The notes below the pieces were generated by a model. It worked only from the letters and a program-made list of their open reading frames with translations, was not told where the DNA came from and did no database searches. The position numbers were made by a program, and so were the translations under genes. A stretch of 64,000 nucleotides of DNA from Methylobacterium sp. WSM2598 (GTDB taxonomy: Bacteria > Pseudomonadota > Alphaproteobacteria > Rhizobiales > Beijerinckiaceae), in NCBI RefSeq assembly GCF_000379105.1, contig NZ_KB900609.1, positions 4,574,544 through 4,638,543 of the forward strand, written 5' to 3'. This document shows, piece after piece, positions 37,826-45,366 of the stretch (within the stretch, counting starts at the first letter, position 1; each line of letters begins with the position of its first letter).

Positions 37826-40486
37826 CTAGACCGTCCAGGGCGCGGGCTTGCCGGGGTCGATGCCGTACTTGGCGATGGCCTCCACCACCTTCGCGGTCGG
37901 GACCCGTTTGTCCTCCGCGAGGCTCTTGAGCGCCGCCACGGCGACCCAGCGCCGGTCGACCTCGAAGAAGTCGCGCAGGCGTACCCGGTAGTCCGAGCGC
38001 CCGAACCCGTCCGTGCCGAGCACCTTGTAGCGGGCGGGCACGAAGGGGCGGATCTGGTCGGCGAACAGCCGCATGTAGTCGCTCGCCGCGATCACCGGGC
38101 CGGAGCGGCCCGACAGGCAGGTCTCGACGTAGGATTTGCGCGGGGTCTCGTCCGGGTGGAGCATGTTCCAGCGCTCCACCGCCATGGCGTCGCGCGCCAG
38201 CTCCGTGAAGCTCGGGCAGGACCAGATGTCGGCCACGATGCCGAAATCCTTCTCCAGGAGTTCGGCCCCGGCGATGACCTCGCGCAGGATCGTGCCCGAA
38301 CCCAGGAGCTGCACCCGCGGGCCCTTCCCCTTGCCCTCGCGGAACAGGTACATCCCCTTGATGATGCCCTCCTGCGCTCCGTCCGGCATGCCCGGATGGG
38401 CGTAGTTCTCGTTCATCACGGTGATGTAGTAGAAGACGTCCTCCTGCTCGCCGTACATCCGGCGCAGACCGTCCTGCACGATCACCGCCACCTCGTACGA
38501 GAAGGTCGGGTCGTAGGAGACGCAGTTCGGGATCGTGGCCGAGAACAGGTGGCTGTGGCCGTCCTCGTGCTGCAGCCCCTCGCCGTTGAGCGTGGTGCGC
38601 CCGGCCGTGCCGCCGATCAGGAAGCCGCGCGCCCGCAGATCCCCCGCCGCCCAGGCCAGGTCGCCGACCCGCTGGAAGCCGAACATCGAGTAGTAGATGT
38701 AGAATGGGATCGTCGGCGCGTTCGAGTGCGAGTAGGAGGTCGCCGCCGCGATCCAGGACGACATCGCCCCGGCCTCGTTGATGCCCTCCTGCAGCATCTG
38801 CCCGTTCTTGTCCTCCTTGTAGTACATCAGCTGGTTGGCATCCTCGGGCCGGTAGAGCTGGCCGACCTGGCTGAAGATGCCGAACTGGCGGAACATGCCC
38901 TCCATGCCGAAGGTGCGGCTCTCGTCGGGCACGATCGGCACGATGCGCTTGCCGATCTCCTTGTCGCGCAGGAGCGTGTTGAGCACCCGCACGAAGGCCA
39001 TGGTGGTGGAGATCTCCCGGCCCGCCGTCTCCTTGAGCTGGGCCGAGAAGGCCGAGAGCGGAGGCACCTCCAGGCTCTGCGACTTCTGCCGCCGCGCCGG
39101 CAGCGGCCCGCCGAGGGCTTGGCGCCGCGCCATCAGGTAGCGGTGCTCGGGGCTCCCGTCGGGGAAGCGGATGAACGGGATCTCGGTGAGCTTGTCGTCG
39201 GTGAGGTCGATCTGGAAGCGATCGCGGAACTGCCGGAGGACCGCCTCGCCCATCTTCTTCTGCTGGTGGGTGATGTTCTGGCCCTCGCCGGCCTCGCCCA
39301 TGCCGTAGCCCTTGACGGTCTTGGCGAGGATGACGGTGGGCTGGCCCTTGTGGTTCACCGCGGCGTGGTAGGCCGCGTAGACCTTGCTCGGGTCGTGGCC
39401 GCCGCGGGTCAGCCGCCAGATGTCGTCGTCGCTCCAGTCGGCGACCAGCGCCTTGGTCTCCGGATAGCGGCCGAAGAAGTGCTCGCGGATGTAGGCGCCG
39501 TTCTTCGACTTGAAGTCCTGGTACTCGCCGTCGACGCACTCGGCCATCACGCGGGCCAGCATGCCCGATGTGTCGCGGGCGAGCAGCGCGTCCCACCCTG
39601 AGCCCCACAGCACCTTGATGACGTTCCAGCCCGCGCCGCGGAAGTTGGCCTCGAGTTCCTGGACGATCTTGCCGTTGCCGCGCACCGGCCCGTCGAGGCG
39701 CTGCAGGTTGCAGTTAATCACGAAGACGAGGTTGTCGAGCTTCTCGCGGGCGGCAAGCGAGATCGCGCCGAGCGACTCGGGCTCGTCCATCTCGCCGTCG
39801 CCCATGAAGGCCCAGACCTTGCGACGGTCGGTGTCGGCGAGGCCGCGATGGTGCAGGTAGCGGAGATACCGCGCCTGGTAGATCGCCATCAGCGGCCCGA
39901 GGCCCATCGAGACGGTCGGGAATTGCCAGAAATCCGGCATCAGCCAGGGATGCGGATAGGAGGACAGGCCCTTGCCGGAGACCTCCTGGCGGAAGGAGAG
40001 CAACTGCTCCTCCGTGATCCGGCCCTCCAGGAAGGCGCGGGCGTAGATGCCCGGCGAGCAATGACCCTGGACGTAGATCAGGTCGCCGCCGTGGCCGTCG
40101 CTCGCCCCGCGCCAGAAATGCATGAAGCCGGTGTCGTAGAGCGTCGCGGCGGACTGGAAGCTCGCGATGTGGCCGCCCAGCTCCGAGGAATCCTTGTTGT
40201 TGCGCAGGATGATCGCGATGGCGTTCCAGCGGATCGCCGAGCGGATGCGGTGCTCGATGGCGCGGTCGCCCGGGTGCTTGGCCTGCGCCTCGAGGGGAAT
40301 CGTGTTCAGGTAGGCGGTGTTGGCGGAGTAGGGGACGGGAGCGCCCTTCTTGCGGGCCTCCTCGATCACCTGCTCGATCAGGAAGTGCGCCCGGTCAGGA
40401 CCCTCGACCTCCAGGACGCCGTCCAGGGAGTCGAGCCATTCGCGGGTTTCGATCGGATCGGGATCGCGTGTGGAATCCAACGTCAC
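37826..40486 (-). CDS. aceE: Pyruvate dehydrogenase E1, homodimeric type
   Basis: 886 residues, full length for AceE. ThDP-binding motif GDGEMDEPESLG...INCN (about 228-259), the HWRG-like FMHFWRGASDGHGGD and the conserved GRTTLNGEGLQHEDGHSH all present. It decarboxylates pyruvate and acetylates E2. The annotated GTG abuts GGGAG directly; the TTG two codons later (40480) has better spacing and may be the real start. A sigma-54-type promoter match and an upstream inverted repeat lie in the 234-bp leader. Most alphaproteobacteria use a heterodimeric E1 (PdhA/PdhB), so this is probably a second, accessory complex. Confidence 0.95.
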   Translation of the reverse strand: MTLDSTRDPDPIETREWLDSLDGVLEVEGPDRAHFLIEQVIEEARKKGAPVPYSANTAYLNTIPLEAQAKHPGDRAIEHRIRSAIRWNAIAIILRNNKDSSELGGHIASFQSAATLYDTGFMHFWRGASDGHGGDLIYVQGHCSPGIYARAFLEGRITEEQLLSFRQEVSGKGLSSYPHPWLMPDFWQFPTVSMGLGPLMAIYQARYLRYLHHRGLADTDRRKVWAFMGDGEMDEPESLGAISLAAREKLDNLVFVINCNLQRLDGPVRGNGKIVQELEANFRGAGWNVIKVLWGSGWDALLARDTSGMLARVMAECVDGEYQDFKSKNGAYIREHFFGRYPETKALVADWSDDDIWRLTRGGHDPSKVYAAYHAAVNHKGQPTVILAKTVKGYGMGEAGEGQNITHQQKKMGEAVLRQFRDRFQIDLTDDKLTEIPFIRFPDGSPEHRYLMARRQALGGPLPARRQKSQSLEVPPLSAFSAQLKETAGREISTTMAFVRVLNTLLRDKEIGKRIVPIVPDESRTFGMEGMFRQFGIFSQVGQLYRPEDANQLMYYKEDKNGQMLQEGINEAGAMSSWIAAATSYSHSNAPTIPFYIYYSMFGFQRVGDLAWAAGDLRARGFLIGGTAGRTTLNGEGLQHEDGHSHLFSATIPNCVSYDPTFSYEVAVIVQDGLRRMYGEQEDVFYYITVMNENYAHPGMPDGAQEGIIKGMYLFREGKGKGPRVQLLGSGTILREVIAGAELLEKDFGIVADIWSCPSFTELARDAMAVERWNMLHPDETPRKSYVETCLSGRSGPVIAASDYMRLFADQIRPFVPARYKVLGTDGFGRSDYRVRLRDFFEVDRRWVAVAALKSLAEDKRVPTAKVVEAIAKYGIDPGKPAPWTV

Positions 40487-40540
40487 CTCCCTGGCGCTGC
40501 CCCGGTAAGGCGTGAGGCGCGCTTATTGTGTGGCTATTTC

Positions 40541-40557
40541 AGCAGGTGCCGTGCCAA
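40541..40557 (-). promoter_or_regulatory. Candidate sigma-54 promoter of aceE
   Basis: Minus strand TTGGCACGGCACCTGCT: the -24 GG and -12 GC are exactly ten bases apart, and 16 of 17 positions fit the YTGGCACGRNNNTTGCW consensus. It is 55-71 bp upstream of the start codon. The same element is kept in the second copy. Confidence 0.65.
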
Positions 40558-40637
40558 GTAGGCTCGCGTAGAAATAAGATTGCGCGCTGAGACACTTAAA
40601 CGGGTGTGGATCTGTGCGCCGGCAGGAGCTGAGTGCG

Positions 40638-40664
40638 AAAATCCAGAATTTGGCTCCGGATTTT
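40638..40664. promoter_or_regulatory. Candidate upstream activator site of aceE
   Basis: Inverted repeat AAAATCC-N13-GGATTTT centred about 100 bp upstream of the sigma-54 -12/-24 element, the usual distance for an NtrC-type activator site. Unchanged in the second copy (47899-47925). Confidence 0.45.
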
Positions 40665-40720
40665 GGCTGGACTTTCAGACAGTGCGGGACAGCTCTGCCG
40701 GCCTGGGTGGCATATTGGCC

Positions 40721-40982
40721 TGATGGTGTGGACGGCCACGGCTACGGCGTCGCTATGCCAGGATGAGGCCATTCGTTCTCACCCTCGGAAGCTGTCGTCC
40801 TGCACGGTCCGCAGCGCCTGGCCGACGCCGGCCGCATCCGCGCGTCCGTCCATGCCGGAGTTGAGCGCGTGCATCCCGCGCCCCATGGCCGTCAACTCGC
40901 CCTGCGCGTCGGCACGGACCAGCGTGGGCGGCGTCTTCCATCGGGCGGACGCATGCGGGCACGGCGTCAGGGGCCTGAACGA
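40721..40982. other. Unassigned segment upstream of aceE
   Basis: A minus-strand frame ending near 40790 (ADAQGELTAMGRGMHALNSG, then MDGRADAAGVGQALRTV) looks protein-like but has no start codon with a ribosome binding site after the hairpin at 40983. It may be the tail of a lost gene. Confidence 0.3.
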
Positions 40983-41019
40983 GAGAGCCCCGGCCGTCCT
41001 CAGAGGCGCCGGGGCTCTC
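40983..41019 (-). terminator. Terminator-type hairpin
   Basis: Perfect 12-bp arms GAGAGCCCCGGC / GCCGGGGCTCTC with a 13-base loop, 15 bp beyond the stop codon of the 41034-41435 gene. T-tract weak. Confidence 0.6.
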
Positions 41020-41033
41020 CTCTGCCCACGGGT

Positions 41034-41435
41034 CTATAGGAACCGCTTGTCGCTCGCGTCACGCAGCTCGAAGCCGGACGCCAGTTGCCGGAACTCCTCG
41101 TCGGTGAGGAAGCGAACGACCGTGGAGCCTTGTACGACGGCGACGATCCAGCGGGAGGAGCGGGCTTTTGGGTTGAGCGTCACCTCGACCGCATCGCCTT
41201 CCACATGCTCGATCTCGCCCGCATAGGGCAACGACCACGAGCGGGCACCCGAAGGATCGTTCAGGAAGGCGTAGACGATCCTGCGTTCGGTCACTCGGGC
41301 CTCGCCAGAAGGATCGCTGTCCAGACAGCAAAGCCTGTGCCCCTCGACAGCATCTGCGAGCGCCATCACTTCTCGCGCGCAGGCGTTCGCCAGGACGGCC
41401 GCGGCGACGTGGTAGGCCGAGACGGCCGTCGTCAC
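41034..41435 (-). CDS. Hypothetical protein, probably 5'-frameshifted
   Basis: 133 residues from a GTG with no clear ribosome binding site. The protein-like frame stays open upstream to 41594 (GQVLETLPRSVPLSLLSRAL, then LPDTRTIGERFRAG), then meets a TGA. A frame offset by one base continues further (VKRWLIDLPPSLVAACLYCPN) to about 41700. The whole 41034-41703 stretch therefore looks like one gene of about 220 codons with a frameshift near 41590. The upstream part vaguely recalls DUF2336 repeats. Function unknown. A strong hairpin follows the stop. Confidence 0.45.
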   Translation of the reverse strand: MTTAVSAYHVAAAVLANACAREVMALADAVEGHRLCCLDSDPSGEARVTERRIVYAFLNDPSGARSWSLPYAGEIEHVEGDAVEVTLNPKARSSRWIVAVVQGSTVVRFLTDEEFRQLASGFELRDASDKRFL

Positions 41436-41703
41436 CTGCTCGGCTGTGACCTCGCCGGCCCGGAAGCGCTCGCCGATGGTGCGGGTGTCGGGCAGCGTGA
41501 GCGCCCTGGACAGCAGGCTGAGGGGAACGGACCTCGGAAGCGTCTCCAGGACCTGGCCCGCCGCCTGCTGCCGTACGGGGTGAGTGCGGAGCAGTCACTC
41601 GCAGATTAGGACAGTAGAGGCAGGCCGCTACGAGGCTCGGCGGGAGGTCGATCAACCAGCGCTTGACTATGGGCGCCGTCAAGGCCGGCGTGAGACCTTC
41701 CAA

Positions 41704-42040
41704 GGACTTCCGGTAGGGGCGTTCCAGGTTCCATACAGGCGCTTACGCGCCCGGCTCGCCCTCGCGCGAAGGCCGATCACGACCTCGACGGCGCTGAAGT
41801 AGCCCTGGTGGATGTACTGCCTGGCTGGGCGTGCTTGGGTGGCGCCCTCATCGATCACCCCACTCACTGGCCCGCCTGCGACCTGCCCGCCGTGGCGGGC
41901 TTCTCTGGTCACGCGCCGCGCTCCTGGGGCAAAGCGGTGGTAGGTGTACGGCAATGGCGATGAGCGAGAGCGGGGAAGCCTGAGGTCAGCCCCGAGATAT
42001 AGGGCCTACCGGCCGCCCCTGGGAGTTCTTCAGCAGCCTG
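41704..42040. other. Intergenic region, nothing recognised
   Basis: About 340 bp downstream of the MucR-type gene. Open frames here lack ribosome binding sites and family resemblance. Confidence 0.35.
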
Positions 42041-42511
42041 CTAGGGCTCAGTCACCTTGGCGTCCGCGGCGGCTCGCTTCTCGGCCACCGCTTTACGGCG
42101 CCGCTCTCCAAGGCCAATGCTCTTGGCGAGTTCGGAGCGCTGGGCCGCATAGTTGGGGGCCACCATCGGGTAATCCGCCGGGAGGCCGAACTTGGTGCAA
42201 TACTCCGCGGGCGAGATGCCGTGCTTCGTGAGGTGCCGCTTCAGGGCCTTGTAGGGCTTGCCGTCGATGAATGAGGTAAGGTGGTCCGGAGTGATTGACT
42301 TACGGATCTCGGCTGGGCTGACACGGTGGTCCTGAGCTGGGGACTCCGCAGGCTTGCCCAGACTGTCGAGCGCCGCATGCACTGAGGCGATCAGGGCTGG
42401 CAGGTCGCCCGGCCGAACAGGATTGTTGGATAAGTAGGCCGAGACAATGTCCGTGACAATGTCGATGCTGATCGCGTTCGCGGCCTGAACGCCGCCTTGA
42501 TCCTCAGCCAT
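42041..42511 (-). CDS. MucR/Ros-type transcriptional regulator without zinc cysteines
   Basis: 156 residues. The N-terminal part (ISIDIVTDIVSAYLSNNPVR) is the MucR oligomerisation region; SITPDHLTSFIDGKPYKALK followed by RHLTKHGISPAEYCTKFGLP and DYPMVAPNYAAQRSELAKSI is the DNA-binding domain. In Ros-type fingers the stretch before DGK carries the zinc-binding cysteines (as in LICLEDGK); here it reads LTSFIDGK, so both are missing while the KxLKRHL-T-H part is kept. GGGAGG six bases before the ATG. MucR proteins control symbiosis, surface polysaccharide and motility genes. Its position next to phaZ hints at local control but proves nothing. Confidence 0.85.
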   Translation of the reverse strand: MAEDQGGVQAANAISIDIVTDIVSAYLSNNPVRPGDLPALIASVHAALDSLGKPAESPAQDHRVSPAEIRKSITPDHLTSFIDGKPYKALKRHLTKHGISPAEYCTKFGLPADYPMVAPNYAAQRSELAKSIGLGERRRKAVAEKRAAADAKVTEP

Positions 42512-42803
42512 TGCGGGCCTCCCTTATACAGTTTTGTCAGACAGCACATTTCATCTTCTCTCTGCTTTTCAGTCAAATCTAAGCTAGGTTCTGTGCGCCG
42601 CAAGGAGAATTGATGTGTGCACGGGGAAGTCGCCACCGACGAACGGACACAAGTTGTATTTGTAGTTGCTTCCATGTTCATTGAGAGTTCATTAAGCCGT
42701 AAATGACTCATCGCGAGCGACTGAAACGGATTGCTGTCGTCGCCAAGGCGAGAACTGGGCGGATATGCCGTGCCTCCGCTTGCGCGAATTCGCGTCCGCG
42801 CCC
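42512..42803. other. Intergenic region between phaZ and the MucR-type gene
   Basis: 290 bp, AT-rich next to the MucR-type start, where its promoter should lie. No gene or repeat identified. Confidence 0.35.
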
Positions 42804-44084
42804 TTAGGTCAAGACCGCCCGCGACGCGCTTGCAGGCGACGGGATGTCCTGTGCACCCGCGGCGGACCGAGGGACAAAGCGCGGCTGCCTCCGGGCCGGC
42901 TCACCGGCATTCCGCTGCATGAACGCCTTGATCCTGGGCGCAATCTCTCCGCGGAAGCGCGAGCCGTTGAATACGCCGTAATGACCAGCACCGGCCTGGA
43001 GATGGTACGCCTTCTTGTCCGCCGGAAGGTTCGTGGTGAGATCGAGTGCAGCGCGGGTCTGCCCCGCCCCCGTGATATCGTCCTTCTCGCCCTCGACCGC
43101 CATCAGGGCGCAGCGGTGGATCGCGGTGAGGTCAACCACCTCGCCTCGATGCCGCATCGCTCCGCGCGGCAGCGCGTGCTCGATGAACACGGTCTCGACC
43201 GTCTCAAGGTAGAACTCGGCGGCGAGGTCCATCACGGCAAGGTACTCGTCATAGAACTCCCGGTGCTTGGCGGCGGAGTCTCCGTCGCCCTCGACGAGGT
43301 GGTTGAACATGTCCCAATGCGCCGTCAGGTGCCGGTCGAGGTTCATGCTCATGAAGCCGGTCAACTGGTAGAAGCCGGGGTAGACCAGCCGTCCCCGGCC
43401 GGGCGCATTCCAGGGCACCTCGTGGATGCAGTGCCGCTTGAACCACGCCAGACCCCGCTCCTGAGCGAGCGTGTTGACGGCGGTCGGCGCAGACCGCGTG
43501 TCGATCGGCCCACCCAGCAGGGCGGCCGAGCGCGGCACCAGCGGGTGGTCCTCTGCTTCCATGCGGGCGATGGCCGCCAGCGCCGGCACGGAGGGCTGAC
43601 ACACGGCCACGACGTGCAGGTCTGGCCCCAGCACCTCGAACATGGCCTTGCAGTAGTCGATGTACTCGTCGAGGCCAAAGCGCCCAGCCTCAAGCGGCAC
43701 CTGCTTGGCGTCGGTCCAGTCGGTAATGTACACCTGATGCGTGTCGAGGAAGGCCGCCGCAGTCCCACGCAGCAAGGTCGCGTAGTGGCCCGACATGGGT
43801 GCGGCGAGCAGCAGCTTGGGCCTATCGGACGGCTCACCGCACGCGATCACGCGGCAGAACGGACGCTCCCAGACGATCCGCTCTGAGGCGTGCAAGTTGA
43901 AGGCGGGCTTGCAGTAGGCGCGGGTCGCTCGCTCGAACATTTCGCAAGACGCGGCGAGAGCGCGGCTGGCCGAAGTACGCGAAAGTGGGTTGAAGGGGGT
44001 CTCGCAGGCGAGCTTCATGGCTCCAGCCGCGACGCGCACGGGCGCGAGCATCGGGCCGCAGGACTCACGCAACAGGTACATCAT
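42804..44084 (-). CDS. phaZ: Intracellular PHB depolymerase
   Basis: 426 residues. The nucleophile motif VCQPSVPALAA (about 168-178) has the Cys that replaces Ser in i-PhaZ-type depolymerases; HWDMFNHLVEGDGDSA and the catalytic-His region QAGAGHYGVFNGSRFR are intact. No signal peptide, so it acts on native granules in the cytoplasm. GGAGG six bases before ATG 44084 fixes the start. Same strand as yciA, phaP and phaC, 56 bp after the thioesterase gene. The last ~25 residues are variable Arg/Ala/Ser sequence. Confidence 0.92.
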   Translation of the reverse strand: MMYLLRESCGPMLAPVRVAAGAMKLACETPFNPLSRTSASRALAASCEMFERATRAYCKPAFNLHASERIVWERPFCRVIACGEPSDRPKLLLAAPMSGHYATLLRGTAAAFLDTHQVYITDWTDAKQVPLEAGRFGLDEYIDYCKAMFEVLGPDLHVVAVCQPSVPALAAIARMEAEDHPLVPRSAALLGGPIDTRSAPTAVNTLAQERGLAWFKRHCIHEVPWNAPGRGRLVYPGFYQLTGFMSMNLDRHLTAHWDMFNHLVEGDGDSAAKHREFYDEYLAVMDLAAEFYLETVETVFIEHALPRGAMRHRGEVVDLTAIHRCALMAVEGEKDDITGAGQTRAALDLTTNLPADKKAYHLQAGAGHYGVFNGSRFRGEIAPRIKAFMQRNAGEPARRQPRFVPRSAAGAQDIPSPASASRAVLT

Positions 44085-44140
44085 ACGCAACCTCCTGGGC
44101 CGACGCAGCATAGGGCCAGCTTCGTCGCATCCTCCTCGTG

Positions 44141-44563
44141 TCAGGCGTCGGTCCCGTCCGCATCCAGGCTCGGGATGGGGCGCGGGCGGCCACCGTCATC
44201 GATGGCCACGAAGGCGAAAGTCGCCTCCGTTACCTTCTCGCGCACTTCCGTGCAGAAGCGGCGTGCCCACGCCTCCACCTCGATCTTCATCGAGGTGCGC
44301 CCGACGCTCGTCACCTTTGTGTAGACGCAGAGCACATCGCCCACCCGCACCGGACGGTGGAAGGCCATTTCGTTGAGGGCCACGGTCACGACGCGTCCCC
44401 GTGCTCGCTCGCGGCCCGCAATGCCGCCGGCCTGGTCCATCTGCGAGAGCACCCAACCACCGAAGATGTCGCCGTTGGCGTTGGTGTCGGCCGGCATCGC
44501 GCTGGTCCGCACCGTGAGGGTGCCGCGCGGCTCTGCTGCGGATGCAACCTTCGTCTCGTCCAT
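44141..44563 (-). CDS. yciA: Acyl-CoA thioesterase, YciA-type hotdog protein
   Basis: 140 residues with a single hotdog fold. PADTNANGDIFGGWVLSQMD (about 24-43) is the family signature with the catalytic Asn/Asp; NEMAFHRPVRVGDVLCVY and TKVTSVGRTSMKIEVE follow. It hydrolyses short or medium acyl-CoAs in the cytosol. GAGGAGAC precedes the ATG. Its place between phaP and phaZ suggests it trims the acyl-CoA or free-CoA pool during PHB turnover; that is inference. Confidence 0.85.
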   Translation of the reverse strand: MDETKVASAAEPRGTLTVRTSAMPADTNANGDIFGGWVLSQMDQAGGIAGRERARGRVVTVALNEMAFHRPVRVGDVLCVYTKVTSVGRTSMKIEVEAWARRFCTEVREKVTEATFAFVAIDDGGRPRPIPSLDADGTDA

Positions 44564-44889
44564 GATGGCCAGTCTCCTCGTTCGGCAGCAGCTGCGGGAC
44601 TACGTGTCCGCGGTTGGTAACTCCGCAAGCTGTGCTATGTAGCGCCGCCTGCGCATCTCGAATTTCGTGTTCCAGGCCTGCCCTGGCTCGGGTCCCGCTT
44701 AGGCCGGCACGACGCCGACACTTCAGCTCGACTTTGGCCGATCGAGCGGCATGAGCACGTGAATAAGGTGGGGGCTGCTTTCACCAGATCCGACGCGATC
44801 TCGATCCAGCGTACAAACCCCGGCAAGCGCCAAGCGACAGCCTGGACTTCAGTGTTGTCACTCGGATTCGGTTGCAGAGTTTCGTCTCC
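44564..44889. other. Gap between thioesterase and phasin genes
   Basis: 326 bp. No gene-like frame with a ribosome binding site and no terminator-grade hairpin seen. It probably holds a promoter for yciA-phaZ. Confidence 0.35.
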
Positions 44890-45312
44890 CTATTCCTTGG
44901 ACGCGCGAGACTGATCAACGGCGTCTTTCATCGCGCTCTTTGCAAGATCAGAATTATGCTTAAATGCATCTTGTGCCTTGCCGCCGAATTCTTGCGCGCG
45001 CTGTTGCATCGCTGCCAGCTGGCTTTTCGCGTACTCCGACTGTAGCTGCATAGCCTCTTCCACGCTCTTGGCTCGAGTGAGCTTCTGAGCAAACTCGAGC
45101 GCAGCGTTGACGCTCTGCTCAGCAGCCTCGAAGCCCTGAACCGACATCTCATTTGCTCTGCCGTGTGCAGCTTGGGCCGGTTCCTGAGTTGCCGCAGCCG
45201 CCTTTCGTGCCCCGTTGATGAAGCTGTCGAACGCCTGCCGCGCCTGAGCGACACTTTTCTCGGCCAACTCCCGCATTTGAGCCGGGACCTCGAACTGCGA
45301 TGGAGAATTCAT
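44890..45312 (-). CDS. phaP: Phasin
   Basis: 140 residues, helical, with VPAQMRELAEKSVAQARQAF at residues 8-27 parallel to the phasin at 14042 (PAQLRDFAEKSVSQVQQAV), then SVNAALEFAQKLTRAKSVEE, the usual phasin core. A Lys/Asp/Ala-rich tail (KHNSDLAKSAMKDAVDQSR) extends beyond it. AAGGGG seven bases before ATG 45312. It lies 54 bp after phaC on the same strand. Unlike the 14042 gene, no TGC/GCA PhaR-like site is seen directly upstream, so expression probably comes from the phaC promoter. Confidence 0.88.
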   Translation of the reverse strand: MNSPSQFEVPAQMRELAEKSVAQARQAFDSFINGARKAAAATQEPAQAAHGRANEMSVQGFEAAEQSVNAALEFAQKLTRAKSVEEAMQLQSEYAKSQLAAMQQRAQEFGGKAQDAFKHNSDLAKSAMKDAVDQSRASKE

Positions 45313-45366
45313 CACTGAACCCCTTCGTTAGAGTACGTCCACACCGTGGAAGCTATAGTCGCTGGC

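Larger units (their letters stand above)
40304..40720. repeat. Direct repeat copy 1: aceE 5' end plus leader
   Basis: Matches 47565-47981 with a constant offset of 7,261 bp and no gaps. By hand count, about 21 of 183 bases differ in the coding part but only about 8 of 234 in the non-coding leader. Confidence 0.9.

Noticed and set aside
44635..44826. Minus-strand 63-codon frame between yciA and phaP
   Set aside because: No ribosome binding site and no protein-like pattern.
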